Origin: Diphasiastrum complanatum
Lineage: Eukaryota > Streptophyta > Lycopodiopsida > Lycopodiales > Lycopodiaceae
Assembly (NCBI GenBank): GCA_029204225.1
Contig: CM055107.1
Span: 30,343,410 to 30,407,409 of the forward strand
Reading direction: 5' to 3'
DNA length: 64,000 bases
The notes under the pieces are model-generated. The model saw only the letters and a list, made by a program, of their open reading frames with translations, was not told the origin of the DNA and did no database searches. Of this stretch, positions 1 through 12,140 are shown in pieces (position 1 is the stretch's first letter; each line of letters begins with the position of its first letter). The position numbers were made by a program, and so were the translations under genes.

Positions 1-129
1 TGTGCTCCTTCGTGCTGAATGAACCATGTAGGTGCTCACAAAAAATGTGGATGCAACACTAAAATTTAGATTTGCTAGATTTTTATAGGCATTGAAATTT
101 GGTCGGCACCTTAATCCGTGTGCACACAT

Positions 130-1340
130 CGTCACATGAGGTCATGGTACTATCTTTAGTTTTATTATACAAAAAACCATTTGAAGGTTTGATTGTCTCA
201 AGGTGCCCAAAGAGATGGCACCTAGGAATCAAAAATTTTATATAAATACAAACGTGTGGCTAATGTCATACCATGCTCAAACGCTAACGTCATGCCATGC
301 TCAAACGCCAACATGCCTCCAAGATATGAGGGCCCGTATGTCACAACAGAATGGAGTAAGTGATGTATAGGCACAATGTCTCTCTCAAATAGCCCTACCA
401 TATTTTCCTATGTGATTGAGGATTAACAATGAGATAAAGTTGCAAGGTTGAAATAAAATCTCAAAAATATTCTTTCATACATTTTAATAATTAATGAAAT
501 ACACAAGCTTATAGACTATTATGGATTGGCCAACGGTCTTTTTAGTGGTGCCCACTTAGAAACCCATCACCATAGACAAACATGAATCTCGAATTTGGGA
601 ATCCATCGGTCACAATATCAAAATTAGGTCATCTCAATGCCATTTTCACCAACCTATAAGCTCAAGTTCCAACAACGTATGCATCTTTGAAGCCTCATGC
701 TCCTTGTTGCTTGGACTAGTTGTTGATATTGGGTGATGCTTATCGTACATAAGATCCTCATATTGCAAAGTAGATTATGGTGTAAAGAAAGAAATATGAG
801 AAAAAGGTCTACAACCACTCCCTTACCTAAAGGTCTACAACCACTTCCTTACCTAAAGGTCTACCAGATTTTTATTTAACCTTTAACCAAAAAGAACAAT
901 ATATCATAAGATAATGTGTAAACATTTTCCAAACATCATTGTTTACTATAAAATGATTTTTTCATGTCTACTATAAATTGATTTTGATGTATTAAGTTGA
1001 TTAAAATCTTTATAGTATATATTAAATTCTACATTATAAACTTTTATTTGTTGTGGAGCACATCAACTTTGCAAAGGAATTGTTTTTACAAGTGGTCATT
1101 TTAGATTGATTTCAGACACAAGGAGTTAAGTGCCCGCTTGTAATGGCCTTATCCTCCACATTGAAACATGGAAAAGGCTTTCACACAAGCCGCTTGGAGG
1201 AGGGAAGAGTGGCCTCACTTTGAATTTGAATATTGTACTATTGCATTTGAATGGAGACGAAATCATGGTTCAAGGACTTACCTAGGGGATAAGTGATATT
1301 TGGAAGTGAGTGAAAATATCAAGGGACTTTTCTTAGCAAG
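130..1340. repeat. Dispersed repeat R1, copy 1
   Basis: This stretch recurs, diverged but collinear, at 5765-7150, and partly at 3664-4130. Shared landmarks are 'gtttgattgtctca', 'aggcacaatgtc', 'aataaagttgcaag', 'gtggtgcccacttag', 'ctagttgttgatattgggtg', 'aaaaggctttcacacaag' and 'gtggcctcactttgaattt'. No convincing protein is encoded. I infer an unclassified, probably non-autonomous transposon family; its termini were not resolved. Confidence 0.7.
803..866. repeat. 26-bp tandem repeat inside R1
   Basis: The unit beginning AAAGGTCTACAACCACT occurs at 803 and 829, with a partial third unit at 855. R1 copy 3 has only one such unit (near 6685), so this is a local expansion. Confidence 0.75.
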
Positions 1341-2778
1341 TGTACAAATAGGACGGCACCTAAGGGTTAGTCTCGCCTTGTGTGAAAGGTGGATAGACCA
1401 CTTGAATTGGCCGCACCCAATGAGAGGAGAGTACTTAGGCCCTCTCTCACTTACCCCCCATCCTATGTGAAACCATAATTCCAAAAAATTAAGAAAAACA
1501 TTCACTATAACTTTCTCACCCATTAATATTAACTATTTTTGTTATAGATTATTACATGGTGTATATACTAAGGCGGGTCTCTTAGTTGTAGATTACTTGG
1601 ATAAGAGAGGTTGTGTTCAATCCATCTAACCCACATGCAATAGAAAGGGACATTTGGAAACTGCACTCCCAAGTGACCATATCTGTATGTGGGTGTTGTG
1701 TACAAAATGTTTTTGGTGTGAAGCACTTAGTTGCAAAATCTATAAAAATATTTTGAGCTTGCTAATTAGGATCAAAGATCACCCTCATAAAATGTGAGCC
1801 AAGTTAAGAAAATTAAAGGTCAAAAGAAAATATATAATCAAGCCAAATCAAGCATTAAATATTTAAATGGTTTGCTCTCTTTGCGAAGACCAAAAGTAGC
1901 CAATTCCTCTAAGTACTATACAAGGGTTGTTCATTTTTTATCGAGATCCCAAAACGACCCAAAAAAATTACTCTCAATACACTTCAACCACTAATTTTCA
2001 ATTGGATTTGGTGACTACTAGTGCATGCTCAATGCCTGCCTTTGAAAGTAGTTCCAAGAGTGTGTTCTACATTTAGTAGGAACTAGTGTAACATCAACAC
2101 TTTCAACAATGGCATGTACCTCTATCATGCAAAGTTCCAACTTCATGACTCCAATGATAGCAAATCTTATTGATGCCAATTCCAACAAGATTATCTTGCC
2201 AAATAACTTGAAAACTTCATAGATTTTCACACATTCACTTGAAGCTCATGTTGGAATTTAATTCCACTCCAAGACCCTCCTACCACAATCTACAAGAAAA
2301 TCTGGACTCTGCCAACAGACATAAATCTACATTTTTAATCTCAATCTTGATGCAAGTTCCCAATCTACATATTCACATATAATCTTGAACAAAATTTTGG
2401 GTCTACAAAAATACTTGAGATTTAGAGTATGCAAGGTCTACAGTTTTAGTCATGACCTCGGACAAAAACAATTCAAAATCGAACATTCTCTTTTTTGATG
2501 TTGATAATGTATCAACCAAGCGTTGATCGTGGTTACTCAACTCAAGATAAACTCATATCTTGAGTTGAATCTTGAATGTCTATGGCATTGACTTCATAGT
2601 TCGACTCAAAGGAGCGACATTCATTTTCCATCCGCATCTTTAATTTCTACATAGGAAAATCCTCTCCATTGAATTGCTCAATCAGTCTGCTTTTTAATAA
2701 TAGCATTGTCATGCTGTACTTGCAACAAAGAACACAAGAATTGATTGCTCGAAAAAATGCTTAAAGATTAGACACTAA
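1341..2778. other. Non-coding, no gene seen
   Basis: AT-rich sequence. The short ORFs on either strand have no domain, no codon bias and no neighbours that support them. I see no repeat termini or RNA gene. Confidence 0.6.
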
Positions 2779-3300
2779 GTGAGATGTTGGGCTCTAACCT
2801 TATCAATAGTTTTTTGCTCAACAAGCCAAAAATATTCTGATACAGGCATCAAGAAGTTTTGCAATCACTACAAGAAACCTAGTCATGATATTAAAGATGC
2901 ATGCCTAAGAGTTTTCATGAGAATAAGAGGAAGCAACAATGTAACTCTACTACGGATCATCAAGAGTCCTTCCACTTCTTATGATGCCCAGCAATTGTGA
3001 ATGGCAAAATCTTCATCAAAGTCAAGCCTTGAATGATGGTACCTTGATCCCAAGGCTACCCAACACATGACATCAGGAAACGAGTACTTTAAAGATTTCA
3101 CTAGCTCAATACCAAACAAATCTATCTATTTGGGAGACTCAAGCTCTCACAAGATCGAAGGCAAGGGCACAATACCTATCACACTTCAATATAGGTCTTT
3201 CAAAATCGCCATGAATGTACTCTACGATATAAACATGACCAAGAATTTCTTGTCAATATTAACAATTGCCGACTCAAGTTATACTATACAGAAATATTAG
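2779..3300 (+). pseudogene. Ty1/copia gag-protease relic
   Basis: Two adjacent plus-strand frames (2779-3000 and 3067-3300) together resemble the gag/protease junction of a copia polyprotein. The first has a decayed zinc-knuckle-like stretch (CNHYKKPSHDIKDAC). The second has the usual post-protease pattern: a phenylalanine-rich run, then LGDSSSHKIEGKGTI and a segment ending MTKNFLSILTIADS. That corresponds to the GDxSxxxIxGxGxI ... KNLLS signature of copia elements. The DSGA protease triad is not visible. No LTRs, integrase or RT were found nearby, so this is an old fragment. It sits between R1 copies 1 and 2. Confidence 0.65.
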
Positions 3301-3663
3301 GCAATGTTTGATCTTAGACAATAAATGAAGAATCCTTGCAAAATGGAAGTGCTATTGAATCAAGTCAAAGCTTTATCTTCACCGAATTTAGGCTTTCAAC
3401 CATAACCTTATTCAGGGGAGAAGAAAGAGAACCAAATGGACTAGTTATTTTAATCTACATGCAATTCTGGAAGAGAAAAAGATTGAGAGCATGGTTCTGT
3501 TCTTCTAAGAAAAGACTTCGTCGTGGTGGCATGACTTGCAACCCAAGTCCACTATGTGGGATAAATCCATGGAAGTGTTTAGAAATTAATCATTTGTGGT
3601 TGCAGACGATTCAGACTATTGCCAAAGTTTTGAGAAACTCAAACATATGGTTGCTTCAGCTAA

Positions 3664-4130
3664 AGGTTTGATTGTCTCAGGGTGCCCGGAGACTTGGGAG
3701 CTGGGCACCTCACATTTTGTATAATAAAAAAAATGTGTGGTGAGGGTACGCGTGATATCCTCACACATGCTCAAATGCCTGACATGTCTCCAAGATACAA
3801 GGATCCCTTATGTCACATGAAGATATAGAGCATTAAAGATGTAGGCACAATGTCGCTCTCAATAGCCCTACCATGTTTTCGACATGTGTGATTGAGCATT
3901 GACATTGAGATAAAGTTGCAAGGGTGAAATAAAACCTCAAAACACTCTTTAATAATTAATGAAATGCATAAGCTTATAGATAATTATGGATAGGTTATAC
4001 TGTATTTTTTGTGGTGCCCACTTAGAAACCATCAATGAGCATGAATCTCAGATTTGGGGATCCATTAGTCACAATATCAAAATTAGGTCGTCTCAGTGCC
4101 ATTTTCACAAAAGTGTAAGCTCAAGTTCCA
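3664..4130. repeat. Dispersed repeat R1, copy 2 (partial)
   Basis: The sequence matches 185-660 with many substitutions, sharing 'aaggtttgattgtctca', 'ctccaagata', 'aggcacaatgtcgctctc', 'aatagccctacca', 'gcttataga' and 'gtggtgcccacttagaaacc'. Only the left part of R1 is present. Confidence 0.7.
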
Positions 4131-4272
4131 TTTTTGCACTTCAAATTCTAAGTCGCCCAAAGGATATAAGTGCTTTGAGAAGATATCACCCAAAATTCAA
4201 ATAACCTCCCTGCTGTCACTCACTCAGCCATCTCCTTTCTACTCAGCCTTGTGTCGTGAGAGCACCTTTCCA

Positions 4273-4372
4273 TGCTCAACCTCTCACCGGGCAAAGTGAT
4301 GTGAGGCAACAACACCATGGGTTGCTCAACCTCTCACCGGGCAAAGTGATGTCAGGGTTGCTCAACGGGTGA
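4273..4372. repeat. 50-bp tandem duplication
   Basis: The unit beginning TGCTCAACCTCTCACCGGGC starts at 4273 and again at 4323, with the first ~30 bases identical. A shorter related piece follows near 4359. Confidence 0.8.
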
Positions 4373-4521
4373 GAGGGTGTGCAAGTTTTTCAAAAATCAG
4401 CTCTTGGAAGCAGCAGTTCCTCAAATCAGGATTGACACATATGCTCTCAAAGCTCTCTTGATTATGGACTCAAAGCTAGTATGCTCCTAGTTATAGGTGT
4501 CAAGCACAATTGTGAAAACAA

Positions 4522-4641
4522 TTATTTATATAAATTATAGCACATGCAGAAGGAGAAGGTGCACGTACTGTCTTCAGGGTATGTCTTGGATTGAGAAACA
4601 ACCCATAAGCTGGCGACGACAAGGATGAATAATTGCTTCAT
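4522..4641 (-). CDS. Possible small secreted peptide or first exon of a secreted protein
   Basis: A 39-residue minus-strand ORF starts at 4641 and ends at a TAA at 4522-4524. Its N-terminus (MKQLFILVVASLWVVSQSK) looks like a signal peptide: Met-Lys, a hydrophobic core of about 14 residues, then polar residues. After a predicted cleavage near residues 17-19, a short tail contains three cysteines. A potential splice donor (GTACGT) follows GAAGACA, so this could instead be the first exon of a longer secreted protein; no downstream exon was recognised. An upstream ATG at 4649 makes a 3-codon ORF whose stop overlaps this start (ATGA). No homology is claimed and the gene may not be real. Confidence 0.25.
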   Translation of the reverse strand: MKQLFILVVASLWVVSQSKTYPEDSTCTFSFCMCYNLYK

Positions 4642-4797
4642 GGCTTCATGCACTAGCATACGGTACTGTGATCACAAAGTAGTTGTCAGCAAAGTACGAT
4701 GCAGGAGAGAGGCCGGTAAGATTGTGAAGATGCCCATGTCACATGCACAATTGTTCAGCACCCAGCTAAAAAAAGCACCGAAATAACTCAGGAAATT

Positions 4798-4984
4798 ACG
4801 TAAAGTTTCTGAATTAAAATACTGCAGAATTGGCTGTCAATGCTGCTCTCGTCATGAAACAATCCTAGGCAGATCAGCGTATTCCTCAAATAACGTAAAG
4901 TTTCTGAATTAAAATACTGCAGAATTGGCTGTCACTGCTGCTGCTGTCATGAAACAATCCTAGGCAGATCAGTGTATTCCTCAA
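4798..4984. repeat. 95-bp tandem duplication
   Basis: The unit beginning ACGTAAAGTTTCTGAATT occurs at 4798 and 4893. The copies differ by only a few substitutions and small changes, so the duplication is recent. It lies just upstream (minus-strand sense) of the candidate secreted-peptide ORF. Confidence 0.9.
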
Positions 4985-5764
4985 CGCGACCCGAACGTGT
5001 TAGATAATGCTTCAGAAGATCTCCACAGAACGTATACAGAGGCTGCAATCTATAAGCGGAAAAACGATATGACAATCAACCTTTTACTCCTTAACTCAAA
5101 GTATATTGACCGCACAAGCTACAGTTATCCGTTTACAGTCAGTGCTTCCTACCATTGCTGCCACACCAACAGATACTGATCTCATTTCGATCAAACACCA
5201 ACACTTTACATCCTTTGTCACATAAACTCCATCCTCTCAGCCATACGTGCCAGTCCGAACTGCCCACAAGCCAATAGCTCTGCATGAAATTAATTGAATA
5301 TCGAAAGCGCATGACTTTTCTAAAGCTGGAGCTCGAGCTGCATTAGCAACTCCAGTCCAGTTCAAGCCTCTAAATGTCGCACATCTGAACTCCAAAGCGT
5401 GACAATCAACCCTGATTCCTTGCTGCCATCTCCCATCTACTGCCAATGCTCGCATCTGCATTTGCAGTTGCGTGAGAGAATTGGGCTCCTGTATTTCGCT
5501 TTATGATTTGGCCATGCATTTCTAGCAGTCAAAGCACGAGGAGGAGAGAGAAATGAGAAAAGAATAAAAGAGGGTGACAGCTCCCACTCACAACCCACCC
5601 CCTCCACCACCACCAATACCTTGTACAATCTAAAGCTGCGCAGTCTGCAAGGAGGATGTGCAACTGAATGTGTGGCAAAAGTATCAGCAATTACCAGTGT
5701 TGCTGGTGGCTGCTGCCAGTAACAGCTTCCAACATCCATTACTTACATCAGTAGCAGCCCCCTG
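4985..5764. other. No supported gene
   Basis: Moderately GC-rich sequence with a minus-strand 100-codon frame at 5437-5739. That frame lacks recognisable domains and is rich in Pro and Arg from CCACC repeats. I see no intron-exon structure or RNA gene. Confidence 0.5.
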
Positions 5765-7150
5765 ATGTCACCTACATGAGGACATGGAGTAGTAACTGGT
5801 CTTGTCACAAAAAGTCGCTGTGAATAGCCCACCATATTTCCTGTGTGTGACATTGACAATGAAATAAAGTTGCAAGGGTGATAAAAATCTACAGAATACT
5901 CTTTCTTACACTAATCTAATATGCAAGGTTATAGTTTATTTTGGACGGGCCAACCTCCTTTTTAGTGCTGACCACTTAGGAACCATCCCCATCCCCATCA
6001 AAGAGCATGATCAACCTAAGCTTTGCAGATCCACTAGTTACAATGCAATCAAGTCAACCATGGATACTTGTTCGGTCTTTGAGAGTAGGAAAAAACTATG
6101 TAGTACATTATGTTAACATTATAACAAATAAACCCGGTGATCACAAAATAAATGTGAACATTTATGGAGGAAATGGTAGAAAGATGATGATTTTGAGTTG
6201 TGCTCGATAACAAATGCTTGTGACATATGGTGATGGGAGCTAGGCTGAGCTAGGCTAGTGAAATTACACGTTGTTGAAGCCCTAAACCTTTAAAAGAAAT
6301 GTATGTGTGGCAGGTTTGAAACCATTTGAGTTTTGATGAAATGGTGCAGTAGACCTCAATCTAATATACCTGTGGAATAACACTTATCCAAGACAGGTTC
6401 TATGTGTGACAGGTTTGAAACAATTTGAATTTTGATAGCATGGTGCCGTAGACCTCTTATATATGTGAATTAGTTTAGCCTGTTGTCATTTCCACAAAGG
6501 TGTAGGCTCCAATCCCAACACTTGGATCTAAATTGGAGATAAAGCCTCAAACTCCTTTTTGCTTGTGCTAGTTGTTGATATTGGGTGGTGCTTATAATGT
6601 ATAGAAAATTATGCTAGTACAAAGTAGCTTCTTGTGGTTAAAAAAATATATATGAGATCTAGTTCTAGAACCACTCCTCATGTAAAGGTCTACCAAAAGT
6701 TGTACCTACTCTTTAACCAAGGAGAATTAAATGTCATAAGATAATTGTTAAACAAATTCTGGACATCATTGTCTACTATAAATTGATTTTTGATGTATCA
6801 AATTGGTCAAAGCTATTACAACATACATTAAATTTTAAATTAATAACTTCTAATTGTTGTTGAGCATGTCAACTTCGTAGAGGAACCTTCTTCACCATGG
6901 AATAAGTGCTCATTTTGAGTTGGTTTCATACACAAGTTAAGTCTCTTTCTTGGAATGGACTCATGCCCCACACTAGAAAGGTGGAAAAGGCTTTCACACA
7001 AGGTCCCCTAAAGGAAATAGATATGAGTGGCCTCACTTTGAATTTGGATATTATATTATTGAATTTGATTGGAGATGGGATCATGCTTTGACCACTTACC
7101 TAGGGGTTAAGTGATATTTGAAGGTGAGTGAAAATATTAGGGGACCTCCT
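5765..7150. repeat. Dispersed repeat R1, copy 3
   Basis: Collinear with 130-1340. It shares the left portion ('aataaagttgcaagggtgat', 'ggccaac') and the right portion ('ctagttgttgatattgggtgg', 'aaaaggctttcacacaag', 'gtggcctcactttgaattt', 'cttacctaggggttaagtgatattt'). The segment near 6080-6490 has no clear counterpart in copy 1 and may be an insertion here or a deletion there. Confidence 0.7.
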
Positions 7151-7441
7151 CAAGCCAACATTCCAAAGGTGGCATGCAACGCATTTTGGCCATCTATCTA
7201 CTCCCGAAATCTCATCTACTCTCAAGTTCATTTGGAATGAACATTTTCTTTATTTTTTGCATGATGGTGATCATGACATCTCTTCATTAGTTTGTGAGCT
7301 TGTGGGGAAAAACATTATCTTACATTTTTATGATATTCTAGAGAGAAAGATCTTAAAAATCGGCATTCTACATTTGCTTTTGATAATAGAACAGTATGTA
7401 AGATCTATCCTTATTAGATTAAACATAGATAATTGTTTTAA

Positions 7442-7688
7442 TCTATCTATGGAGGTTAGTTGTAAGCTTTATATAGTGAATTATCCTTGAAGAATACTAT
7501 TCTTTATCAAAAAAAATTGAAAGCATAATTTGGTTTTATCTTTATTAAGCCTAACCATTGTATCTATGGAGGCTACTTGTAAGCTTTATATAGAAGATAA
7601 TGAATCATCCTTGAAGAACACTATTCTTCATCAAAAAAATTTGAAAGCATCATTTGGTTTATCTTTATTAAAAAGCCTAACCATTGTC
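7442..7688. repeat. ~120-bp tandem duplication
   Basis: Two head-to-tail copies start near 7442 and 7562 ('ctatggaggttagttgtaagc' versus 'ctatggaggctacttgtaagc' at the left end). Each ends around 'cctaaccattgt'. Small indels and substitutions show moderate age. Confidence 0.85.
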
Positions 7689-8260
7689 TTTATGAGTTTA
7701 GTCATGTTATGTAAAATCTTAGTGAAGTTTTTTGGTGATATTGATTTTGGCATTGAGCATGGAATATTACCAAGCAACAAGGGGATTTTTAGATTTACAC
7801 TACAACATTTTGGAGGTTTTTTGACCCTATTATCGAGGCTTTTATGAATTTTATTTTTTTTTGAAAAAAGATCCCAAACCTCAATATATACCATGGTGTA
7901 TACCTCGGAAAGAGATCCTCAATAATTAGCTTGGTAATCGAGGCTTCTTCATCTCATTTTTGCTTTGTTTATAGCATGTACAAGCCGAGGGATATATTGA
8001 GGGACCTCATTATATCCCTCCCAAAAGGCTGTTCATGGCATAAGGCTTTTTCGAGGGATATACCAAGGCATATCCCTTGGTATATCCCTCTTAACAAGGC
8101 CCCCTATTCCGAGGCTTATTCCGAGGCTGCAAAATGGGAAAAAAAAAATTAGGGCAGAATGGAGCCAGTAAACTGGCTCTATTTTGCCCTAAAAATTGTC
8201 TCCATCCAACCCCACTATTCTTTTGCACCACTTTTTATGAAGTTTGTAAGCAAAATCATT

Positions 8261-8850
8261 TGTTCATAATTGATAAATAAAAAAATTACATGTAAATTAC
8301 ATTCCGTGCAATTACATGTAAATTACATTCCGTGCAATTGAAGATTCATGTAGAGGACTTAACTTGTTGTCATCACTTTGTTTGCGTAGTCCTTTGAAAA
8401 TGTCCTTGTTGAAGACGACATGTGTGAGTTGCCTCATGCGATTGATCACATGACCAACCCGCTCATCCTCCACTATGTGAGCGTGGTGTCGCACGATCAG
8501 TCTCACGAGACAACCTATGAAACGAGAGGATGTCGACGAATAGGCTGTTCATAATTGATAAATAAAAAAATTGCGATCATTCAAATTACATTCCATGCAA
8601 TTGAAGATTCATGTAGAGGACTTAACTTGTCGTCATCGCTTTGTTTGCGCCAGTCCTTGAAGATGTCATTGTTTAAGACGACATGCTGAGTTGCCTCATG
8701 CGAGTGATCACACGACCAACCCGCTTATCCTCCACTATGTGAGCGAGGTGGTCGTGTGATCACTCACATGAGACAACCTACAGAACGAGAGGATGTCGAT
8801 GAGTAGTTCACAATTGATAAATAAAAGAATTGCAAACATTTAAATTACAT
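8261..8850. repeat. ~285-bp tandem duplication plus partial third unit
   Basis: Units start with 'gttcataattgataaataaa' at 8261 and 8546, and a truncated third starts near 8805. Both full copies contain 'gaagattcatgtagagg' and 'atcctccactatgtgagcg'. The left unit also has a 26-bp internal duplication (8286-8339, 'ttacatgtaaattacattcc' twice). On the minus strand both copies give a similar open stretch (VEDERVGHVINRMRQL, IFKxxRKQSDD), which suggests decay from a former coding exon or transposase tail; I cannot name the family. Confidence 0.85.
8690..8777. repeat. Long inverted repeat (28-bp arms, 32-nt loop)
   Basis: Arm 1 (8690-8717, GTTGCCTCATGCGAGTGATC...) and arm 2 (8750-8777) are reverse complements at 26 of 28 positions. 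The loop is 8718-8749. The equivalent region in the left tandem unit (about 8432-8513) can pair only imperfectly. Confidence 0.85.
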
Positions 8851-11060
8851 TGCATACAAGTAACTAGATTCAAAATAGAACTAATATTATTCTCAAAGCA
8901 ACTCACCTCTTCCCATAATATCAATCAACACATAATATAACCAAGTAAGTAAACATGCACTCTCAAAATAACTCACATCACCTTCAATCCACTAACAACA
9001 TAATAGAACTAACTCTCAAAATACTCTCAACCCCCAAAATTATCAACTCTCCAAAATACTCCAATCTCAAAAACTCTCCACTCCGAAAATTATCAACCCT
9101 TAAAATACAAGGAGTGGGCTCCTTCTTATAGCAAATTCCAATGGATCCCCTTCACAATGCCATCTTGCCATTCTTCATGCCCTTCAAGCCCTCTTTGCCA
9201 TTTGTCCCCACCCCATTGGATAGTACACGTAGTGGCCTCCATAAGAGAGTGGGGGAGTGGTGCATTCAAAGCCCTTTTCCAAAACTAGCCAAGATGCCAT
9301 TTTTGTCAAAAGCTAGGGAGGCCATTCAAAGCTTCCCCTTTTGTACACCATAGAAGCCCCAAATATCAATGGCTAGTGAGTGTACCTCCCAAGTTTTTAG
9401 CCTCCAAGGAATTTTGGCATTTATTATTCAAATTTTGGATGAGGCCCTTTCTCAACTCCTATTCCTAGTAAGTGGCCTTTATTTTTCTTTGGGGTACACT
9501 TGTTCTTGGCCTTTCTTCCATTTTTCGAGAGGCATGTGCCTACTGGCCATTTTATAGGGTTTTTGGTTTGTTGGGTGGCCACTTGGCTTGCACATTCCGT
9601 TAATTGCCTTGTAATCTCCCAAACTTTGTCATTAGGATTTCTGTGATTTCTCGACACTGAATCCATATTTTCTGGTTCTGTTTTTGCCCGTAATTTTCTT
9701 TCTCCATTTTTTCTTCCGAAGTTGACTTTTTTGGCATTCATGACACGACAAAATGCTTTCTCTGAAAAATACACTGAGTGATCATATATTAGTAAAAAAA
9801 TGGACGTAGTACATGGTGAGATTTTAGCATGGCCATACTGGCTATCTTTTTACAACTGGCCATTTTTTTGAAAAGCCATAAAATATTTACCGGCCATTTC
9901 TAAGGCCGCAAAATTTGCTCTAGCCTCAGGGACCCAAAACAGAGGCAAATTTATGCCAACTATTTGTAATTACCGAGTTTTACATGGCGATTTTTTCCAG
10001 TTTTGCGAATTTAAGCTTCAATATTAGCCCAATTTTCTGTGCGAAAATATCGGCTAACATAGGTACTTAAATATTCCATTAATAATCAGAGCTTTACAAT
10101 CTTAGAATTTCCTTTCCAAAACTACTAATGTCCCATACCATTATCTCTTCCTTTCAGAAAATTCTTCACTGCCTTATTCGATATTCTAGAGATCCAAATA
10201 ATAAATCTGGAAACTCTATACCAAGTATAAGCACACATCAAACACACCCAAAACATTGGAAAATCCATAAGTTTTATTCCTGATGGATAAAATAATCCAT
10301 CATAAAAGGGTGATTCAACAAGAAGACTTCTACACATGGTTTCTTGGCACACTGTCAACCTCTTCTATCTAGTAATAAGCTTTATTAATGCCTCCAACTG
10401 AGAGCATTACCTCAAAGGGAAACTTTTCCAGTACTAACAAGTTAAATAAAATCCATGTGTTGATTAACTTCTTTTTCATCCAAATCATACCAAAATTTAC
10501 TGTCATTCTCATGGTCATATATGATATCTTATATGAATTCAGCTATTCATTCCCATTAAACAAATTTTCCATAGAATTACTCCATAACTAGTATTATGCA
10601 TATCTTCAAAGATTCCAAATTAATCCATATTACATAACACAACTCATTTACTAACTCAGATGTCCATTTCTCGTTCTCCCTTGGATTTTTTGGTCCATTG
10701 AAAAAAATTATCAGCTAAGATACTAGAAAGTTCCTTAGACACATACTAAATGGTAAGTCGTTTTTCCTTTTCATTTTTTAGGCTTTAGCATTACTCCGTT
10801 AAAGTTGACTAATTATAATGCAACTAATGAAAGTATAGGAATGAAAAATCCACAAAATTGGATTCCGGTACTTCTTTTACTGTATTCAACAAAAACCCAT
10901 GTGTTGCGTGACAAAATCATATCACAAAGATCTAATTTTTTGCTTTTTGATCTTTGGCTTCATTGAGAAGCACATCTAGCATCATTAACAATGTAAAAAT
11001 TTTGCATCTACTACACATAGAAGATGTAAACTCAAGTTCAGATCCAAAAAGTAGAGCAAT
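8851..11060. other. No supported gene
   Basis: AT-rich sequence with only short, unconvincing ORFs on either strand. No LTR of the copia element that begins at 11061 could be recognised here. Confidence 0.55.
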
Positions 11061-11661
11061 ATGCAGTTAGGGTCAAATTTTGGCTCTGGGTCGAATTTAG
11101 GCTTAGGGTCAAATTCCAACTCTTCATCCTTCCAACCAAAGAAGAAACTATTCTGTAGATACTGCAGAACTGGACATAAAATCAAAGACTACAGAACTTT
11201 GAAATTTAACAATGAGAAGAAGAAACAGTTCCAACAACAAGCAAATTTTGTTTTTTCGACCCAACAGCAAGAAGAAGAAGAGGCAGCTTTTATCACCGAG
11301 CTTGGAGAACAACATGATATCGATTCCTGGTATCTTAATTTAGGAGCAACACAACACATGACTCACCATCACGACTGGTTCAAAGATTATAAATCTTTCA
11401 CCCACTCTCGAGTTGTACAACTTGGAGACAACTCATCACATTCGATCCAAGGTGGAGGAACTGTCAGGGTCAAATTTCAGAAAGGTGAAGTCAAGCTGCT
11501 CTCCAACGTTTTTCACATACCAAATCTAACCAAGAATCTGCTCTCAATTAACAGAATCACTGATTCGGGTCGGAAGGTCCAAATTTGATGCAAACGGCTG
11601 CACAAACTTGACAAGTTCCGAAAAATTCTAGCTTTCGAAAAAAGGAGTGGCAATCTATTAA
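11061..11661 (+). pseudogene. Copia-1 5' part: gag C-terminus and protease (broken)
   Basis: A 175-codon frame starts with Gly/Ser-rich repeats from tandem GGGTCAAAT-like units. It continues with a zinc knuckle (CRYCRTGHKIKDY) whose last cysteine is replaced by tyrosine. The aspartic-protease region reads WYLNLGATQHMT where families have W-LDSGAT-HMT, so the catalytic Asp and following Ser are lost. GDNSSHSIQGGGTVRV and LTKNLLSINRI follow as in other copia polyproteins. The N-terminal gag is missing. The reading frame is cut at 11661-11666 by the LTR element inserted at 11667 and resumes at 20330. Confidence 0.85.
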
Positions 11662-11666
11662 AATCT

Positions 11667-12132
11667 TGTTAGGATCTAGTGCAGTATGCAGATCACATCA
11701 ATCAATCACCATAGACACTCCTCACAAGCTCTCAAAGATGGCACAACAAAAGCTTTGTCTATTATGAAGAAACACTGTACATATAGCAAAGCCCCAAACT
11801 GCATGGGCTCAAAAGGTGTCACTAAACTGGCCTACCACTTGCCAAACTAGAGCTAGGCCCAATATGGCCACATATACTGACAAACCCAGGACATGCCCCT
11901 GAGTATAGCATAATGAACTCAAAATTGTTGTACAGGCTAATTTCTTCCTACGTGTGGCTACCCGGCTAACCCAAGTAGCCGTCTACGGGATCAGTGCCCG
12001 ATCAATATATCCTAACGGGTCACGTCTTGAACACAACTGAATACAGCAAATTTGATTAACTGTACACTAATTACAATATTACATTTAGAGCTTACATAAA
12101 ATGTATATCAGATTAACTCTGATTTCTAACTC
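11667..12132 (-). repeat. 3' LTR of LARD-like element
   Basis: 466 bp. On the plus strand it begins TGTTAGGATCTAGTGCA and ends CTAACTC. It matches 19813-20329 except for scattered substitutions, one 1-base indel and a 52-bp duplication present only in the right copy. Confidence 0.92.
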
Positions 12133-12140
12133 TCTCCCTT
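12133..12140 (-). promoter_or_regulatory. Polypurine tract of LARD-like element
   Basis: AAGGGAGA on the minus strand lies directly against the 3' LTR, the expected primer position for plus-strand DNA synthesis. Confidence 0.7.

Noticed and set aside
7128-7894. Overlapping 87-120-codon ORFs on both strands
   Set aside because: They fall in a decayed AT-rich tandem duplication, and the two copies do not keep the same frame open.
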